27,527 bases of DNA from Antrodiella citrinella. Its lineage: Eukaryota > Basidiomycota > Agaricomycetes > Polyporales > Steccherinaceae. The translations under genes were made by a program, and so were the position numbers. The first letter of the stretch is position 1. Every line of letters starts with the position of its first letter. This document shows positions 16,744 to 27,527 of this stretch, piece after piece. Under the pieces are notes generated by a model, which saw only the letters and a program-made list of their open reading frames with translations, was not told the DNA's origin and ran no database searches. The stretch spans positions 1-27,527 of the forward strand of contig SGPM01000354.1 of the NCBI GenBank assembly GCA_004802725.1, in the 5' to 3' direction.

Positions 16744-19006
16744 TCATTTACTACACCGAGTCCACCCTGCACCTGCCCAGTCGAACCCTGCTCCTGTAGA
16801 TGTCCGCCTGTTAGTTGTTGGGCTCGTGTTATTCCGTTTCACACTCGAGGTGCCCGCTTTGCTCGTAGTAGACCGAGAGGCAGGCGTCGTAGGACAATCT
16901 GCCCGCGGTTTCTTCTGGAACGGAAGCGTAGCCTGCTGACCGCTTCCTGTTGACCGACGACGACTGGGATCTTGTCGTTCGACCGCTTTCCGCTTCGGTT
17001 GTGGTGTGACAGCTGCAGAAGGAGGGAGAGACGGGACGCTGATGGCTGATATTGGCCTGAGAGGCTTCGAGGTGGGTGGAGGAAGGGGGAAGGTGCACTT
17101 GATTTGATCGCCGTCCGAGTCCTCCGGTTCAACGAAATCGTCAGGCACTCGGAGCTCAACAGCTTTCGACCGAGCAGGGGTAAGTTTCGGGGCAGGAGGC
17201 TGCAGTCCAGCGTCCGGCACGAACTTGGGAAGTGAGCCCACAGTTTTCTCTGATTTCCTTCTGAACGGGTTCTCGGCGAGCTGCACGGGTCTAGAAATTG
17301 GGTCTCGTTTGCGTGTGTCTTCAGCGTTGGTCCGCGCCCTGAGGTTCACCATATCTTGCACAGCCTGCATAGCAACCTTGGCTTGCATACTTCTGCGAGC
17401 TCCATCACCATGTAGCACACTCTCTTCGCTTCGACGTCGATTGAGTGGTTGCGCTGCAGGTGTCACAGAGCAAGTTTGCGTCACCAGGAAAGACCAAGGT
17501 GGGGGAGGGCGGAACAGTCTCAGCTTTCTATCCTTGGGTGACAGTGGTTGTTGCGGACGATGGCGGGTGCTGGAAGCGAAGAGCTGAAGGGCCTGACGTT
17601 TGGGAGGTGGGAGTCGGGCGTAGAACGCAGTCACTCCACGACGGCGAGCTTCAATCTGCGCCTCTTCTCCAGCTACTGCGTTTGCTCGTTCGATGATATC
17701 CGATAATGGTCTCATTCTTCTTGGCACTTCTGGTTCTTCATTGGCTCCTGCGATGAGGGTCGACATCCGCAAACGTCCTTCTCGGGGTTCACCCAATGTG
17801 GGGGATGAAGCAGGTACGTGTTCTACCGGATCAATTTGCACATCGTGCATTTCTGTATCCTCACTTCTGCAAGAAGGTTAGCATACTGACCGGAACATCG
17901 AAATAAGGAATTCTCAACTGAGTAAATGATGCAGCCTCCGCGTCTGCTATCATGCGTTGACAGCGAAGACGGACTTCACGAGATTTTGCAAGTGCGTGGC
18001 TGGAGTCATTGTTTTGACGGTTGACATGCAGGAAGAATGGGTGTGGATGGGAGAACAAGGGTCCGTCGGACGTGGCGCACAACTCTGCAAGTGACTGCAA
18101 CCGCTGACCCAGAGGTGCAGGGAGGTAGAATTGGTCGTTTTCACTAGGTCGAAACCCGGATGGATGACCTTGAGTGATGGTGCACTTCTTATTCTTGGTA
18201 AGATCTAGAAGGGAATATTAATTGTAGTCGAGATATCAACGCATATAACCAGAGACAAAACACGCACCAACAATGCTGAGCAAAGGAAAGCAGATCAGAT
18301 GCTCCATAACAGTGCTGTCCACTTGTGTTTCGTCTAAGCCGAGTATTCTGAGACCCCAGGGACCTCTACTCTCGCTGTCCGCAGTTGCACGCTGCAGCGT
18401 CTTGGAAAACGCGCGAACTCCCCAACTGGAGATCGCGCACCTTCCGATATCCAGCGCAGATAAGTTGTGTAGATCTCCTAAGAGATGAATGTTCTTGTCG
18501 TCCAAATGCGGGCAAGATCTCAGCTCCACGACAGTCACCAACGAGAACTCTGGCGTTTGCGGGATTTGCTGGAGAAGGGGTAGGTGAGGATCTGATAGAG
18601 GAAGAGTATAGACCTGGAACGTTTCTGGGATTGGGGATAATACTTGCACCAGAATGGCCCACAAGCGAGGGTCCACGGTCTCTAGAAAGGAGGTGTCGGT
18701 AGCTTCGTGCGAGAACCAGGGGATGAGGGAACGGATGATGTCGTAGTCACTTGGAGACTTGGGTGGGGTATAATGCACGCGCGCAATACCAATGACATGC
18801 ACCTGATGCGGATAATGGAGCAGAGTTTTGATGCAAAGGGATTTCAAGGATGGAACATATCCACCTTTGGCACTGTACAGCGAGACGAGATCCGTATACG
18901 GTCCAACTGGGGGTGCCGGGGCTAGCTCGTACTTGGTGATAGTAGTGCATGCATCATCGGAAGCAACGGAGTTTTGTGGTTTCCACAATGTGATGGGTCG
19001 ATTCAT
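16744..19006 (-). CDS. Protein of unknown function with LRR-like region and long basic disordered tail
   Basis: Three exons (18268-19006, 17919-18204, 16744-17866) in consistent phase give 715 residues. Intron 1 is GTGCGT..TAG, 63 nt. Intron 2 is 52 nt with a good CTAAC branch site 10 nt before its AG but a weak GTTGAG donor. Without intron 2 the frame would end soon after residue 355, so a shorter protein is possible. Residues about 160-255 contain leucine-rich-repeat-like steps (VVELRSCPHLDDKNIHLL, LHNLSALDIGRCAISSWGV, LRILGLDETQVDSTVMEHL, LLSIVDLTKNKK). From about residue 345 the protein is low-complexity, rich in Pro, Arg, Ser and Thr with basic clusters such as PKRKAVER and FQKKPRA that could be nuclear localisation signals. 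I recognise no named family. The start is the first ATG of exon 1. Confidence 0.75.
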
Positions 19007-20024
19007 AGCATAGCGTGTCGAATCTCAAGGTAACGGTAGACAGTCCGTAGACTCAAGTCTCGCGGAGAACGCCCAACGCGTCGAGTCACATGTACCGCGC
19101 GATATATATGTTGGCGCTCATCGGGTTGCCTGAGGCCTCATGCCAAGTATTTGTGACCACACAGCATCTCCGCTCGGACCTCAATATTCAATATTCGTTG
19201 CATTTGCTGAATCGTACCCGCTATGGCCAACATATGCCTGAAATACCGTCAAGCAGAGTTCTTGTGCGGCCTGCTAGCACATACCCTTGGGCCTTGGTGA
19301 TCTTGTCTACATTAAACCGTCATCTGACGCGACTGTGTCCTGATATGTGCAGCTGTCTTTTGCAAGAGTTGTGGGCTTTCGATAGCTTTTGATGCGTTCT
19401 ATTGCCCTTTCATGTTGGAGGGCCTAATTTCAGGATATACATATACTTCATCTTCCTCTGGTTACCGATCGCCACAGGATCGAAGTTGCGCTATGTGCGA
19501 TTTTCGAATGCATGCTTCGCGTTACCGCTCTCAGACCTCAGGCTGCGTGCCTTCGTTACGACCGTGGATACTAGATAGGCCCTGGTCAGTAAAGGCGTTG
19601 AAGGCGTTTTGCCACGGTTCTGCGTCTGGCTGCAGTCATCTCTTATGCAGGTTTTATTGTACAGCTCTTTTGCCTTGTAGCACTGACGGAATTCCTATAT
19701 GCTATCCCGAAACCGGTGTATCACTCAGCACAAAGTTTTCTTCCAGGATGAAGCACTTACAATGTCAAGAGTTGTGTAAGTATTGATCCGGGTAGGTAGG
19801 CGGTGGCGACGCGATTCCCACGGGCCCAAGAGGGAACAAGAAGACGACCGTCGCCTTTTCTTCGTATCTCCTTCTCACTTCCCCCCGACGCCCTCCTCGT
19901 CTGTGTCTGTCTTTGAACTAACCTGACCCAACACTGGCGTGTTGCAGGTCAATACGCTCGTTTTACCACCACGGCACTCTCCACTTAACGTTCCATTCGA
20001 TACCTTCGTTCAACACCTTTCGTG
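19007..20024. promoter_or_regulatory. Divergent intergenic region and glucan synthase 5' flank; possible leader intron
   Basis: No coding frame here is convincing. The 19090-19392 plus-strand frame has no motif. A CT-rich block at about 19851-19900 is typical of fungal core promoters. A GTAAGT at 19776, an ACTAAC branch-type site at 19917-19922 and a TTGCAG at 19942-19947 could define a 172-nt intron in the 5' leader of the glucan synthase. If transcription starts at the CT block instead, that intron would not exist. Confidence 0.35.
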
Positions 20025-23000
20025 ATGGCTGGGCAACCCCAGTCTCGCAATCCGTTCTCAGCCCAGCAACCGTCCCCATATTCCCAACCATCTCGACAGT
20101 ACTCGACAGACTCTATTGGCAGCGAGCAGTATAACAGTCGCAATGCCAGCAGCGTCCCTCTTGCTGGACCAAACGCCTACTATGACCCATCAGGTCAAAA
20201 TACCCCCACGTGTGAGTGTCGTCATCTTTCATTTGGTGCATAGGGTGCTGGGGAATGCTACTGCATCGTCAAGTGGTATCCGTGATAATTCGTGAGGCTC
20301 ATATTGACTCCCCTTCTACACAGCATCAAATAGCGTCGAAGAAGGCGGCGACTTCCATCGCAGCTATGCTGCATCCATCGACTCTCACATGAGCACCAGC
20401 TCGTACCAAGGTCCTTTCGCCGATATACCTGGTTCGAAGGAGCCGTATCCCGCTTGGTCTGCTGAACGTCAGATACCCATATCTACGGAAGAGATTGAAG
20501 ACATATTCCTGGACCTTACCCACAAGTTTGGCTTTCAGAAGGATTCTATGAGGAACATGGTCAGTTGCATGGCCTTGCTCATCGTTCTTAGACTGATCCA
20601 CTGTTGACAGTTCGACTTTCTCATGCACGCTCTTGACTCGCGCGCCTCGCGCATGACGCCGAATCAAGCTCTGCTCACATTACATGCCGACTACATTGGT
20701 GGTCAGCATGCCAATTATCGTCGGTGGTACTTCGCTGCGCAGTTAAATCTGGACGATGCCGTCGGACAGTCTCAGAATCCTGGATTGCAGAGACTCCGAA
20801 GTGTCAAGGGTGGAACCGCTACGAAATCTTTGGACAGTGCTCTCAACCGATGGCGCAACGCTATGCACAACATGAGTCAATATGATCGCCTGCGACAGCT
20901 TGCTCTCTGGTTGTTGTGTTGGGGAGAGGCTGGCAACGTGAGGTTCACGCCGGAATGTCTTTGCTTCATCTTCAAATGCGCAGATGACTACTACCGCAGC
21001 CCCGAATGCCAAGCTCGACAGGATCCTCTACCGGAGGGTATCTACTTGGAGAGCGTCATCAAGCCGCTTTACAGATTCATGCGAGACCAGGGTTACGAGG
21101 TTTCGGAGGGCAAGTTCGTCAGGAAGGAGAAGGACCATCACCAGATCATTGGGTATGACGATATCAACCAGTTATTCTGGTATCCAGAGGGATTGGCTAA
21201 AATCGTGCTACAAGACAACGTCCGTCTTTCATACATCTGAAACATGTTCTCGTGCTGATATTTCTGTACAGACTCGTCTTATCGACGTCCCTCCCACCCA
21301 GCGATGGATGAAGCTTCACAAGGTTGACTGGAACAAGGTTTTTTTTAAGACCTACTTCGAGCGCCGTTCCCTTGCCCATCTACTCGTCAATTTCAATCGT
21401 ATCTGGATCATTCACATTGCCTTCTTCTGGTTCTACACTGCCTACAACTCCCCGCGCGTGTACGCTCCCCATAACCAGACGAGCCCGTCTGGCCCGATGA
21501 CATGGTCTGCGACAGCATTAGGAGGAGGCGTGGCTACCCTGATCATGATATTCGCTACCCTGGCGGAGTACACGCATATTCCAACGAGTTGGCATAATGC
21601 ATCGCATCTCACTACTCGGCTGGTATTCCTGCTCATCGTCCTGGCGCTCACGGTTGGTCCTACATTCTACATCGCAATGGTCGACGGCAAACCCTCACCT
21701 AACAACATCCCACTCATCATCGGTATTGTTCAATTCTTCGTCTCCATCGTTGCCACTGTGGCCTTTGCATTGATCCCATCCGGTCGTATGTTTGGTGATC
21801 GAGTTGCTGGCAAGTCCAGGAAGCATATGGCTTCTCAGACCTTTACCGCCTCATACCCAACCCTGACTCGGAGTGCACGGGCTGCGTCCATTGGACTCTG
21901 GGTCCTCATTTTCGGCTGCAAGTTCGCCGAGTCGTACTTTTTCTTGGCAGAGTCGTTCAGTAGTCCTGTCGCTGTCATGGCAAGGACCAAGGTGCAGGGC
22001 TGCAGCGACCGATTTTTCGGTGCTACTTTATGCTCCAACCAGGTGCCCTTCGCTCTCGCTATCATGTACATCATGGATCTCGTTCTGTTCTTCCTGGATA
22101 CCTACCTCTGGTACATCATTTGGGTTGTGGTCTTCAGTATCAGTCGGTCATTCTTCTTGGGAATCTCGATCTGGACGCCGTGGTCGGAGGTGTACACGAG
22201 ACTTCCGAAGCGTATTTACGCCAAGATGTTGGCGACTTCGGAAATGGAAGTCAAATACAAGCCGAAGGTATGTTCACTGGCAAATCCTCTATCGTTGCAT
22301 TGAAATTGACGTTGTCCAGGTCCTGGTCTCCCAAGTGTGGAACGCGATTATTATCTCTATGTATCGCGAGCACCTGTTGTCCATCGACCACGTACAACGT
22401 TTACTCTACCACCAGGTCGACGGCGCAGATGGCCATAGGACCCTTCGAGCACCACCTTTCTTCACGAACAACACCGGTAACAGTGGAGACTTCTTCCCTC
22501 AGGGCGGCGAGGCCGAGCGTCGTATCTCCTTCTTTGCGTCGTCGCTCACGATCGCTATCCCTGAGCCTCTTCCAGTCGATGCCATGCCCACATTCACTGT
22601 CCTCGTTCCTCATTACTCCGAAAAGATCTTACTCAGTCTACGCGAGATTATTCGTGAAGAGGATCAAACCACACGGGTCACCATGTTGGAGTACCTGAAG
22701 CAGCTTCATCCTGTGGAATGGGATAACTTCGTGAAGGATACTAAGATCCTTGCTGAGGAGTCCGCCCAGTTTGACGGTACCGCCAGCACGAACAACGAGA
22801 AGGCTAGCCGCGCCGATGATCTGCCCTTCTACTGTATCGGTTTCAAGACCTCAGCACCGGAGTACACTCTTCGTACTCGTATCTGGGCATCTTTGCGTGC
22901 ACAGACCCTCTATCGCACAGTTTCCGGTATGATGAATTATGCCAAGGCCATCAAACTGCTCTACCGTGTCGAGAACCCCCAGATTGTCCAGAGATTCGCT

Positions 23001-25811
23001 GGCAATACCGACCGGTTGGAGCGCGAGTTGGAGCGCATGTCTCGTCGCAAGTTCAAGTTCACGGTGTCGATGCAGCGCTATGCCAAGTTCAACAAGGAAG
23101 AACAGGAGAATGCAGAGTTCCTTCTACGCGCATACCCCGACCTGCAGATTGCTTACCTTGACGAGGAGGCGTCTACGCAAAAGGGACAGGACCCCAGGTT
23201 GTTCTCCGTTCTCATCGACGGGCACTCCGAGATCGACGACAAGACAGGAAAGCGCAAGCCCAAATTCCGCATCGAACTCCCCGGTAACCCTATCCTCGGT
23301 GACGGCAAGTCCGACAACCAAAACCATGCTATAGTCTTCTACCGCGGCGAATACTTGCAGCTCATCGACGCCAATCAGGACAACTACCTGGAGGAGTGTC
23401 TCAAGATTCGTAACATCCTGGCGGAATTCGAGCAGTATTCTATCTCTGGACAGAGCCCTTACGCTCAGTGGGGTCACAAGGAGTTCTCGAAGCATCCCGT
23501 CGCCATTGTCGGTATGCGCGAGTACATCTTCTCGGAGAACATCGGTGTTCTTGGTGACATTGCAGCTGGAAAGGAACAGACGTTCGGTACCATGACGCCT
23601 CGTACGCTAGCCTGGATTGGAGGCAAGCTCCATTACGGACATCCCGATTTCCTCAACGCAACCTTCATGTCTACCCGCGGTGGTGTCTCGAAGGCGCAGA
23701 AGGGTCTCCACTTGAACGAGGATATTTTCGCCGGCATGACCGCTATGGGTCGCGGTGGTCGCATCAAGCATTTGGAGTACTACCAGTGCGGTAAAGGTCG
23801 AGATCTTGGTTTCGGTACTATCCTCAATTTCCAGACCAAGCTCGGAACCGGTATGGGTGAACAAATGCTGAGTAGAGAGTACTACTATCTCGGAACGCAA
23901 CTCCCCATGGATCGCTTCTTGACGTTCTACTATGGTCATCCCGGTTTCCACATCAACAATATCCTGGTCATTTACTCGGTGCAGGTCTTCATGGTCACTC
24001 GTGCGTACATTGACTTTGCCCTGCATGATCTTATCTGACAACCTCCCCTAGTTATGTACATTGGTACGCTGAACAAACAGCTCGCCATTTGCAAGGTCGA
24101 TTCCAGAGGAGATGTGTTGGCGGGTCAGCCTGGTTGCTACAATTTGATCCCTGTCTTCGATTGGATTCATCGCTGCATCGTTTCGATCTTCTTGGTGTTC
24201 TTCATTGCGTTTTTGCCTCTGTTCCTGCAAGGTAACTGATTTTGACTTCGTTTCTCGCTACGCAACATCTGACGATATTATAGAACTACTGGAGCGCGGT
24301 ACGGGCAAAGCTCTCATTCGTCTAGGGAAACATTTTCTCTCCCTATCGCCAGTGTTCGAGGTGTTCTCTACTCAGATCTACTCACAGTCCATCCTTAGCA
24401 ACTTGACATTTGGTGGTGCTCGGTACATCGCTACTGGACGTGGTTTCGCAACAGCCCGTGTATCCTTCACGGTTCTGTACTCTCGTTTCGCCGGCCCCAG
24501 TATCTATATGGGAATGCGAAACGTTCTCCTGCTCCTTTACGCAACCATGGCCATCTGGACACCCTACCTCATCTACTTCTGGTTCTCGGTGCTGTCGCTT
24601 TGCATTGCCCCATTCTTGTTCAACCCTCATCAATTTTCCTTCCCCGAGTTCATCATCGACTATCGCGAGTTCCTCCGATGGATGTCTCGTGGTAACTCTC
24701 GGACGAAGGCCAGCAGTTGGTATGGCTACTGCCGACTCTCCAGGACGATGATCACGGGTTACAAGAAGAAGAAACTGGGACACCCGTCGGAGAAGTTGTC
24801 TGGAGACGTACCGCGAGCAGGATGGAGAACTGTCATCTTTTCGGAGATCCTGTGGCCCATCTGTTGTGCGGCCATCTTCGTCATCGCGTACATGTTCGTC
24901 AAATCTTTCCCCGACCACAACGGTAACACGAACCCCAGCCCTTTGATCCGTATCGCAGTCATCGCTGTAGGCCCTGTTGTATGGAACGCCGCGGTCCTCA
25001 TGGGTCTGTTCTTCATCTCCTTGCTCTTCGGCTCCATGCTTGGTTCATGGACCAAGTTTGCGTCTGTGATGGCCGCTATTGCGCATTCCCTCGCACTTAT
25101 TGGTTTAGTTGCCTTCTTCGAGTTCTTCGTAAGTGCACTTAGTGTTGATGCGCTCTACTGCTTTCTGATCCTCTTCGCAGTGGTTCCTAGAACTGTGGGA
25201 CGCGTCGCATGCTGTGCTTGGTATCATATCCATCGTCGCCATCCAGCGAGCCATTCAGAAGATTCTTATAGCGGTGTTCTTGACTCGCGAGTACAAGCAC
25301 GACGAGACAAATCGTGCTTGGTGGTCCGGAAAGTGGCATGGAAGAGGCTTTGGATCCTCGGCAATGTCACAACCTGCTCGTGAATTCATCGTCAAGATCG
25401 TGGAGATGTCTCTCTGGAGTTCCGACTTCTTACTTGGGCATATCCTCATGATAATCCTTACGCCCCCTACGCTCATCCCATTCATTGACAAGGGTCATTC
25501 GATGATGATGTGTAAGTTGCCTTGCCCTTTCTTATGTGGATCTTTGGCTGATATGTTTGACTAGTCTGGCTGCGTCCTTCTAAGCAAATACGTCCTCCGC
25601 TTTTCTCGACGAAGCAGAAGAGACAGAGACGCTGGATTGTACTGAAGTACACTGTCATTTACATTATTATGGTCGCCTTCCTGGTTGCTCTGATTGCGCT
25701 TCGTAAGTTCAATCATCTGTTTTACTGTTTAGCATCCGCTCATCCTTGACTTCAGCGGCGTTGTTCCGAGACCACATTACTTTCAACTGTGCTGTCTGCC
25801 AGAATATCTAA
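20025..25811 (+). CDS. FKS1: 1,3-beta-glucan synthase catalytic subunit (GT48, FKS family)
   Basis: Ten exons in consistent phase (20025-20211, 20324-20559, 20611-21219, 21272-22267, 22320-24000, 24052-24231, 24284-25128, 25181-25511, 25565-25702, 25756-25811) encode 1752 residues, near the usual size for a basidiomycete FKS. The enzyme polymerises UDP-glucose into cell wall 1,3-beta-glucan at the plasma membrane. Order: a Ser/Gln-rich cytosolic tail, the FKS N-terminal domain ([31 protein letters not shown]), a first membrane block from about 370 to 640, the cytosolic catalytic region from about 680 ([76 protein letters not shown]), and a C-terminal membrane block. All nine introns are 51-53 nt except the first (112 nt). 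The segments matching echinocandin hot spots 1 and 2 are unusual: FLAESFSSP (568-576) and DWIHRCIV (1273-1280). I see no truncation. Confidence 0.96.
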
Positions 25812-26085
25812 TCGCTACATCATCTGCATCTCATGTCTGGATTTCCACCTCGCTTGCATTGTCGTCTACTTACACCTTTACCCCAATGAACCCTTCATCT
25901 GCACGTCCTCTGTACATTCATCTATACCGTCGCCCCACTTGGGATACTGTGTAATACCAACACTAGATAGTATCTAACGCATTTTATTCGACCTTCGGAT
26001 GCTAGAGTCTACAGGCAGTACGAGTACGTTGCGACATGTGGCCCTGATGCATGACCCTCTCCGTATGAATGATTCCTTCGTACAA

Positions 26086-27129
26086 TTAGAATGCATTCTT
26101 TACTTGTAGGACTGAGCGCTGTGAACGACGACGCTGCCAGAAGGGTGAGTATAGGGACATGGCGCAGATTGGAACGACGTATCTCACCTTCAATTCCTCC
26201 GTCTGCTTTCTCATGTCCTCGATGATGCTGGCGTTCTCTTTAGCACGCATCTGCGTCTCCTTGGCCTGCAAAGCCTTCTCCCGTCTCTTGTACTGAGCTA
26301 CCTCGCGGGTGAGATCCCCGATGATCTGTCGGAGCTCCTTGACGGTGTTATTGGTAGACCCTTCGGCGAATGCGTCCATCGTTTGCTTGAGCTGGACGTT
26401 CTCGGTCTCCAAGAAGTTGCATCGTTCAAATGCTGATACGGCGATCTCTTGCATGTTCTGGACGTTGCGTGCCTCTGCCTTCCACGCTTCCGCAATGGCT
26501 TTCGCATCGCGTACTTCTCCCTCCAGTGACGATAGCCTGGCCGAAAGGTTCACGTTCTCCTGTTCGAGCGCGTGGATGGTGTTCTCGTATTTTTTGAGGT
26601 CCAGTGCGTGAGATTCGTCCAGCTTGGGAGAGGTAGCAGAGGCGACTATCCAATCCTCGATCTGCTTGGAGATTGCACGCAGATCCTCGCGAATTATAGC
26701 GACGGTTTGAGACGATTCGCTCTTCCGATTCATGGAGCTCCAGAGGCTGCAGATATGGCGGCTGAAGTCCAGTAAGACTCCATCTGGATCTGGGACGATG
26801 TAGTCCTCTGACGGGATCGGTGTTGCATCGTCCTGGTAAGGAGGGCCGCTGGAGTCATGGAATGGTGCGCTAGAGAGATGAGCGAGGTCACTGGCAGAGG
26901 GTTCGATGCAACTTCTATCAGCTCGTTCCCAGATGAGCTGCCAATCAACAATTGGAGAAGAAAGGGTTGTTGAGGGATTTTCGGAGTTCGTAGAGGAGGA
27001 CAGTGTCTGAGGTCCGGGTGCTGGCTGTGAGACCTCGATGTGAGAATCGGAAGAGCTGAGCGACGCGTCCGAGGGACGACCGAGCACGAAAAGGTCAGCA
27101 GAGTCCACAGAGGGCGACATTATGAACAT
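26086..27129 (-). CDS. Coiled-coil protein of unknown function
   Basis: Two exons (26188-27129 and 26086-26133), separated by a 54-nt GTGAGA..CAG intron, give 329 residues; a second ATG lies three codons in and could be the start. The first 120 residues are Ser/Pro/Asp-rich and probably disordered. A short conserved-looking helix follows (LLDFSRHICSLWSSMNRK, 119-136), then coiled-coil segments at about 172-255 and 262-314 with regular Leu/Ala heptads (LEQENVNLSARLSSLEGEV). The last 15 residues after the intron are basic (RRRSQRSVLQVK). Because the intron is a multiple of three and stop-free, the unspliced form would be 347 residues. I recognise no family. Structural or scaffold roles are common for such proteins, but none is shown. 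It converges on the glucan synthase with a 274-bp gap. Confidence 0.75.
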   Translation of the reverse strand: MFIMSPSVDSADLFVLGRPSDASLSSSDSHIEVSQPAPGPQTLSSSTNSENPSTTLSSPIVDWQLIWERADRSCIEPSASDLAHLSSAPFHDSSGPPYQDDATPIPSEDYIVPDPDGVLLDFSRHICSLWSSMNRKSESSQTVAIIREDLRAISKQIEDWIVASATSPKLDESHALDLKKYENTIHALEQENVNLSARLSSLEGEVRDAKAIAEAWKAEARNVQNMQEIAVSAFERCNFLETENVQLKQTMDAFAEGSTNNTVKELRQIIGDLTREVAQYKRREKALQAKETQMRAKENASIIEDMRKQTEELKVRYVVPICAMSLYSPFWQRRRSQRSVLQVKNAF

Positions 27130-27505
27130 GTTGGCCGAGGAATCCCATGAAGTTCAATCGTTGAGCGTTTTAATCTGGGCCAATGCAAGTGCGGGGAGGC
27201 TGACAGTGGGTGGAACCAGCGGATGACTAGTCCTCCGAGTCCGAGTCGAAATCAAATTGGTTCTGAACTGCCTTTGCTAACGTGGTTCAAATACAAATTT
27301 TGAGGTATTTCTTCATTACGAGCGGGAAACTTGAGATGCGAATCAGCGAGACAGAATGAGTATACGTGAAGAGTTGGTGAAGAGCGTGTGGCGGCTACCG
27401 ATCACCTATTATGGGCGCCAACGTAACCCAGCTACCGCTATCACAGGTCGCGTCTTTCACGTTTCTTGTTTCTTGTGTTCACCTCTGTCCCGGGTTCACC
27501 GACAA
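27130..27505. other. Divergent intergenic region at the right edge
   Basis: These 376 bp contain no supported coding frame. The last part is pyrimidine-rich (TTTCTTGTTTCTTGTG near 27462-27477), as upstream of many fungal start sites. Confidence 0.4.
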
Positions 27506-27527
27506 ATGGACTACTTTTCAAAATTCC
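27506..27527 (+). CDS. Possible start of a further gene, cut by the window end
   Basis: An ATG at 27506 in good context (A at -3, G at +4) opens a frame reading MDYFSKF up to the window end, after a pyrimidine-rich stretch. Seven codons cannot prove a gene; the divergent arrangement with the coiled-coil gene makes it plausible. Confidence 0.25.

Noticed and set aside
16900..16960. PIP-box-like QATLPF motif in the tail of the 715-residue protein
   Set aside because: The two aromatic residues required at positions 7 and 8 of a PCNA-binding motif are missing.
17843..17890. 24-nt GTCAGT..CAG intron in the 715-residue protein gene
   Set aside because: Too short to splice. The branch-type CTAAC lies only 11 nt after that donor; the 52-nt intron with the GTTGAG donor keeps phase and fits the branch position.
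19090..19392. Plus-strand 100-codon frame upstream of the glucan synthase
   Set aside because: No recognisable features and no splice partner; it lies in the divergent promoter region.
1..27527. CRISPR array, rRNA, or clustered defence or biosynthetic system
   Set aside because: No regularly spaced repeats, no rRNA-like sequence and no co-directional functionally linked gene set were seen; the host genes look independent.

Overview
ORGANISM. The window looks like genomic DNA of a filamentous basidiomycete, most likely an Agaricomycete. The genes are rich in very short GT-AG introns (mostly 46-66 nt), the two best-conserved host genes (a 1,3-beta-glucan synthase and an amino-acid permease) have fungal architecture, and a chromodomain-bearing Ty3/gypsy retrotransposon is present. 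No bacterial, CRISPR, rRNA or convincing tRNA feature was seen. Exon coordinates were worked out by hand from splice consensus, reading phase and protein-family motifs. LAYOUT. 1-5829: a Ty3/gypsy chromovirus on the minus strand. Its 5' LTR is complete (5375-5829); its 3' LTR lies outside the left edge. Its signals include a TATA box, an 11-nt self-primer/primer-binding-site pair of Tf1 type, a long AUG-free leader, gag, a -1 frameshift site with a stem-loop, and a full-length pol whose reverse transcriptase has lost the motif A aspartate. 6181-7352 (minus): an unrecognised coiled-coil gene with three spliceable exons followed by two frame changes, perhaps decaying. 7647-9206 (plus): a mitochondrial membrane-anchored TPR protein. 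9511-10220 (minus): a weakly supported small hypothetical gene. 10221-11564: no supported gene. 11565-13161 (minus): a ten-exon mitochondrial PP2C phosphatase (PTC7 family) with 15-nt and 11-nt microexons. 14130-16469 (plus): a thirteen-exon amino-acid permease, divergent from PTC7 across a 968-bp intergenic region with a TATA box and GATA-type sites. 16744-19006 (minus): a three-exon, 715-residue protein of unknown function with an LRR-like region and a long basic disordered tail. 20025-25811 (plus): a ten-exon FKS-type 1,3-beta-glucan synthase of 1752 residues. 26086-27129 (minus): a coiled-coil protein with one intron. 27506-27527 (plus): perhaps the start of another gene. HOW IT FITS TOGETHER. 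The host genes appear functionally independent (cell wall synthesis, amino-acid uptake, mitochondrial protein quality control and dephosphorylation), as is usual in fungal genomes; I see no biosynthetic or defence cluster. The most unusual part is the retrotransposon, where self-priming and -1 frameshift signals occur together with an apparently dead polymerase site. The next most unusual are the divergent echinocandin hot-spot segments of the glucan synthase and the microexons and in-frame introns of the PP2C gene.
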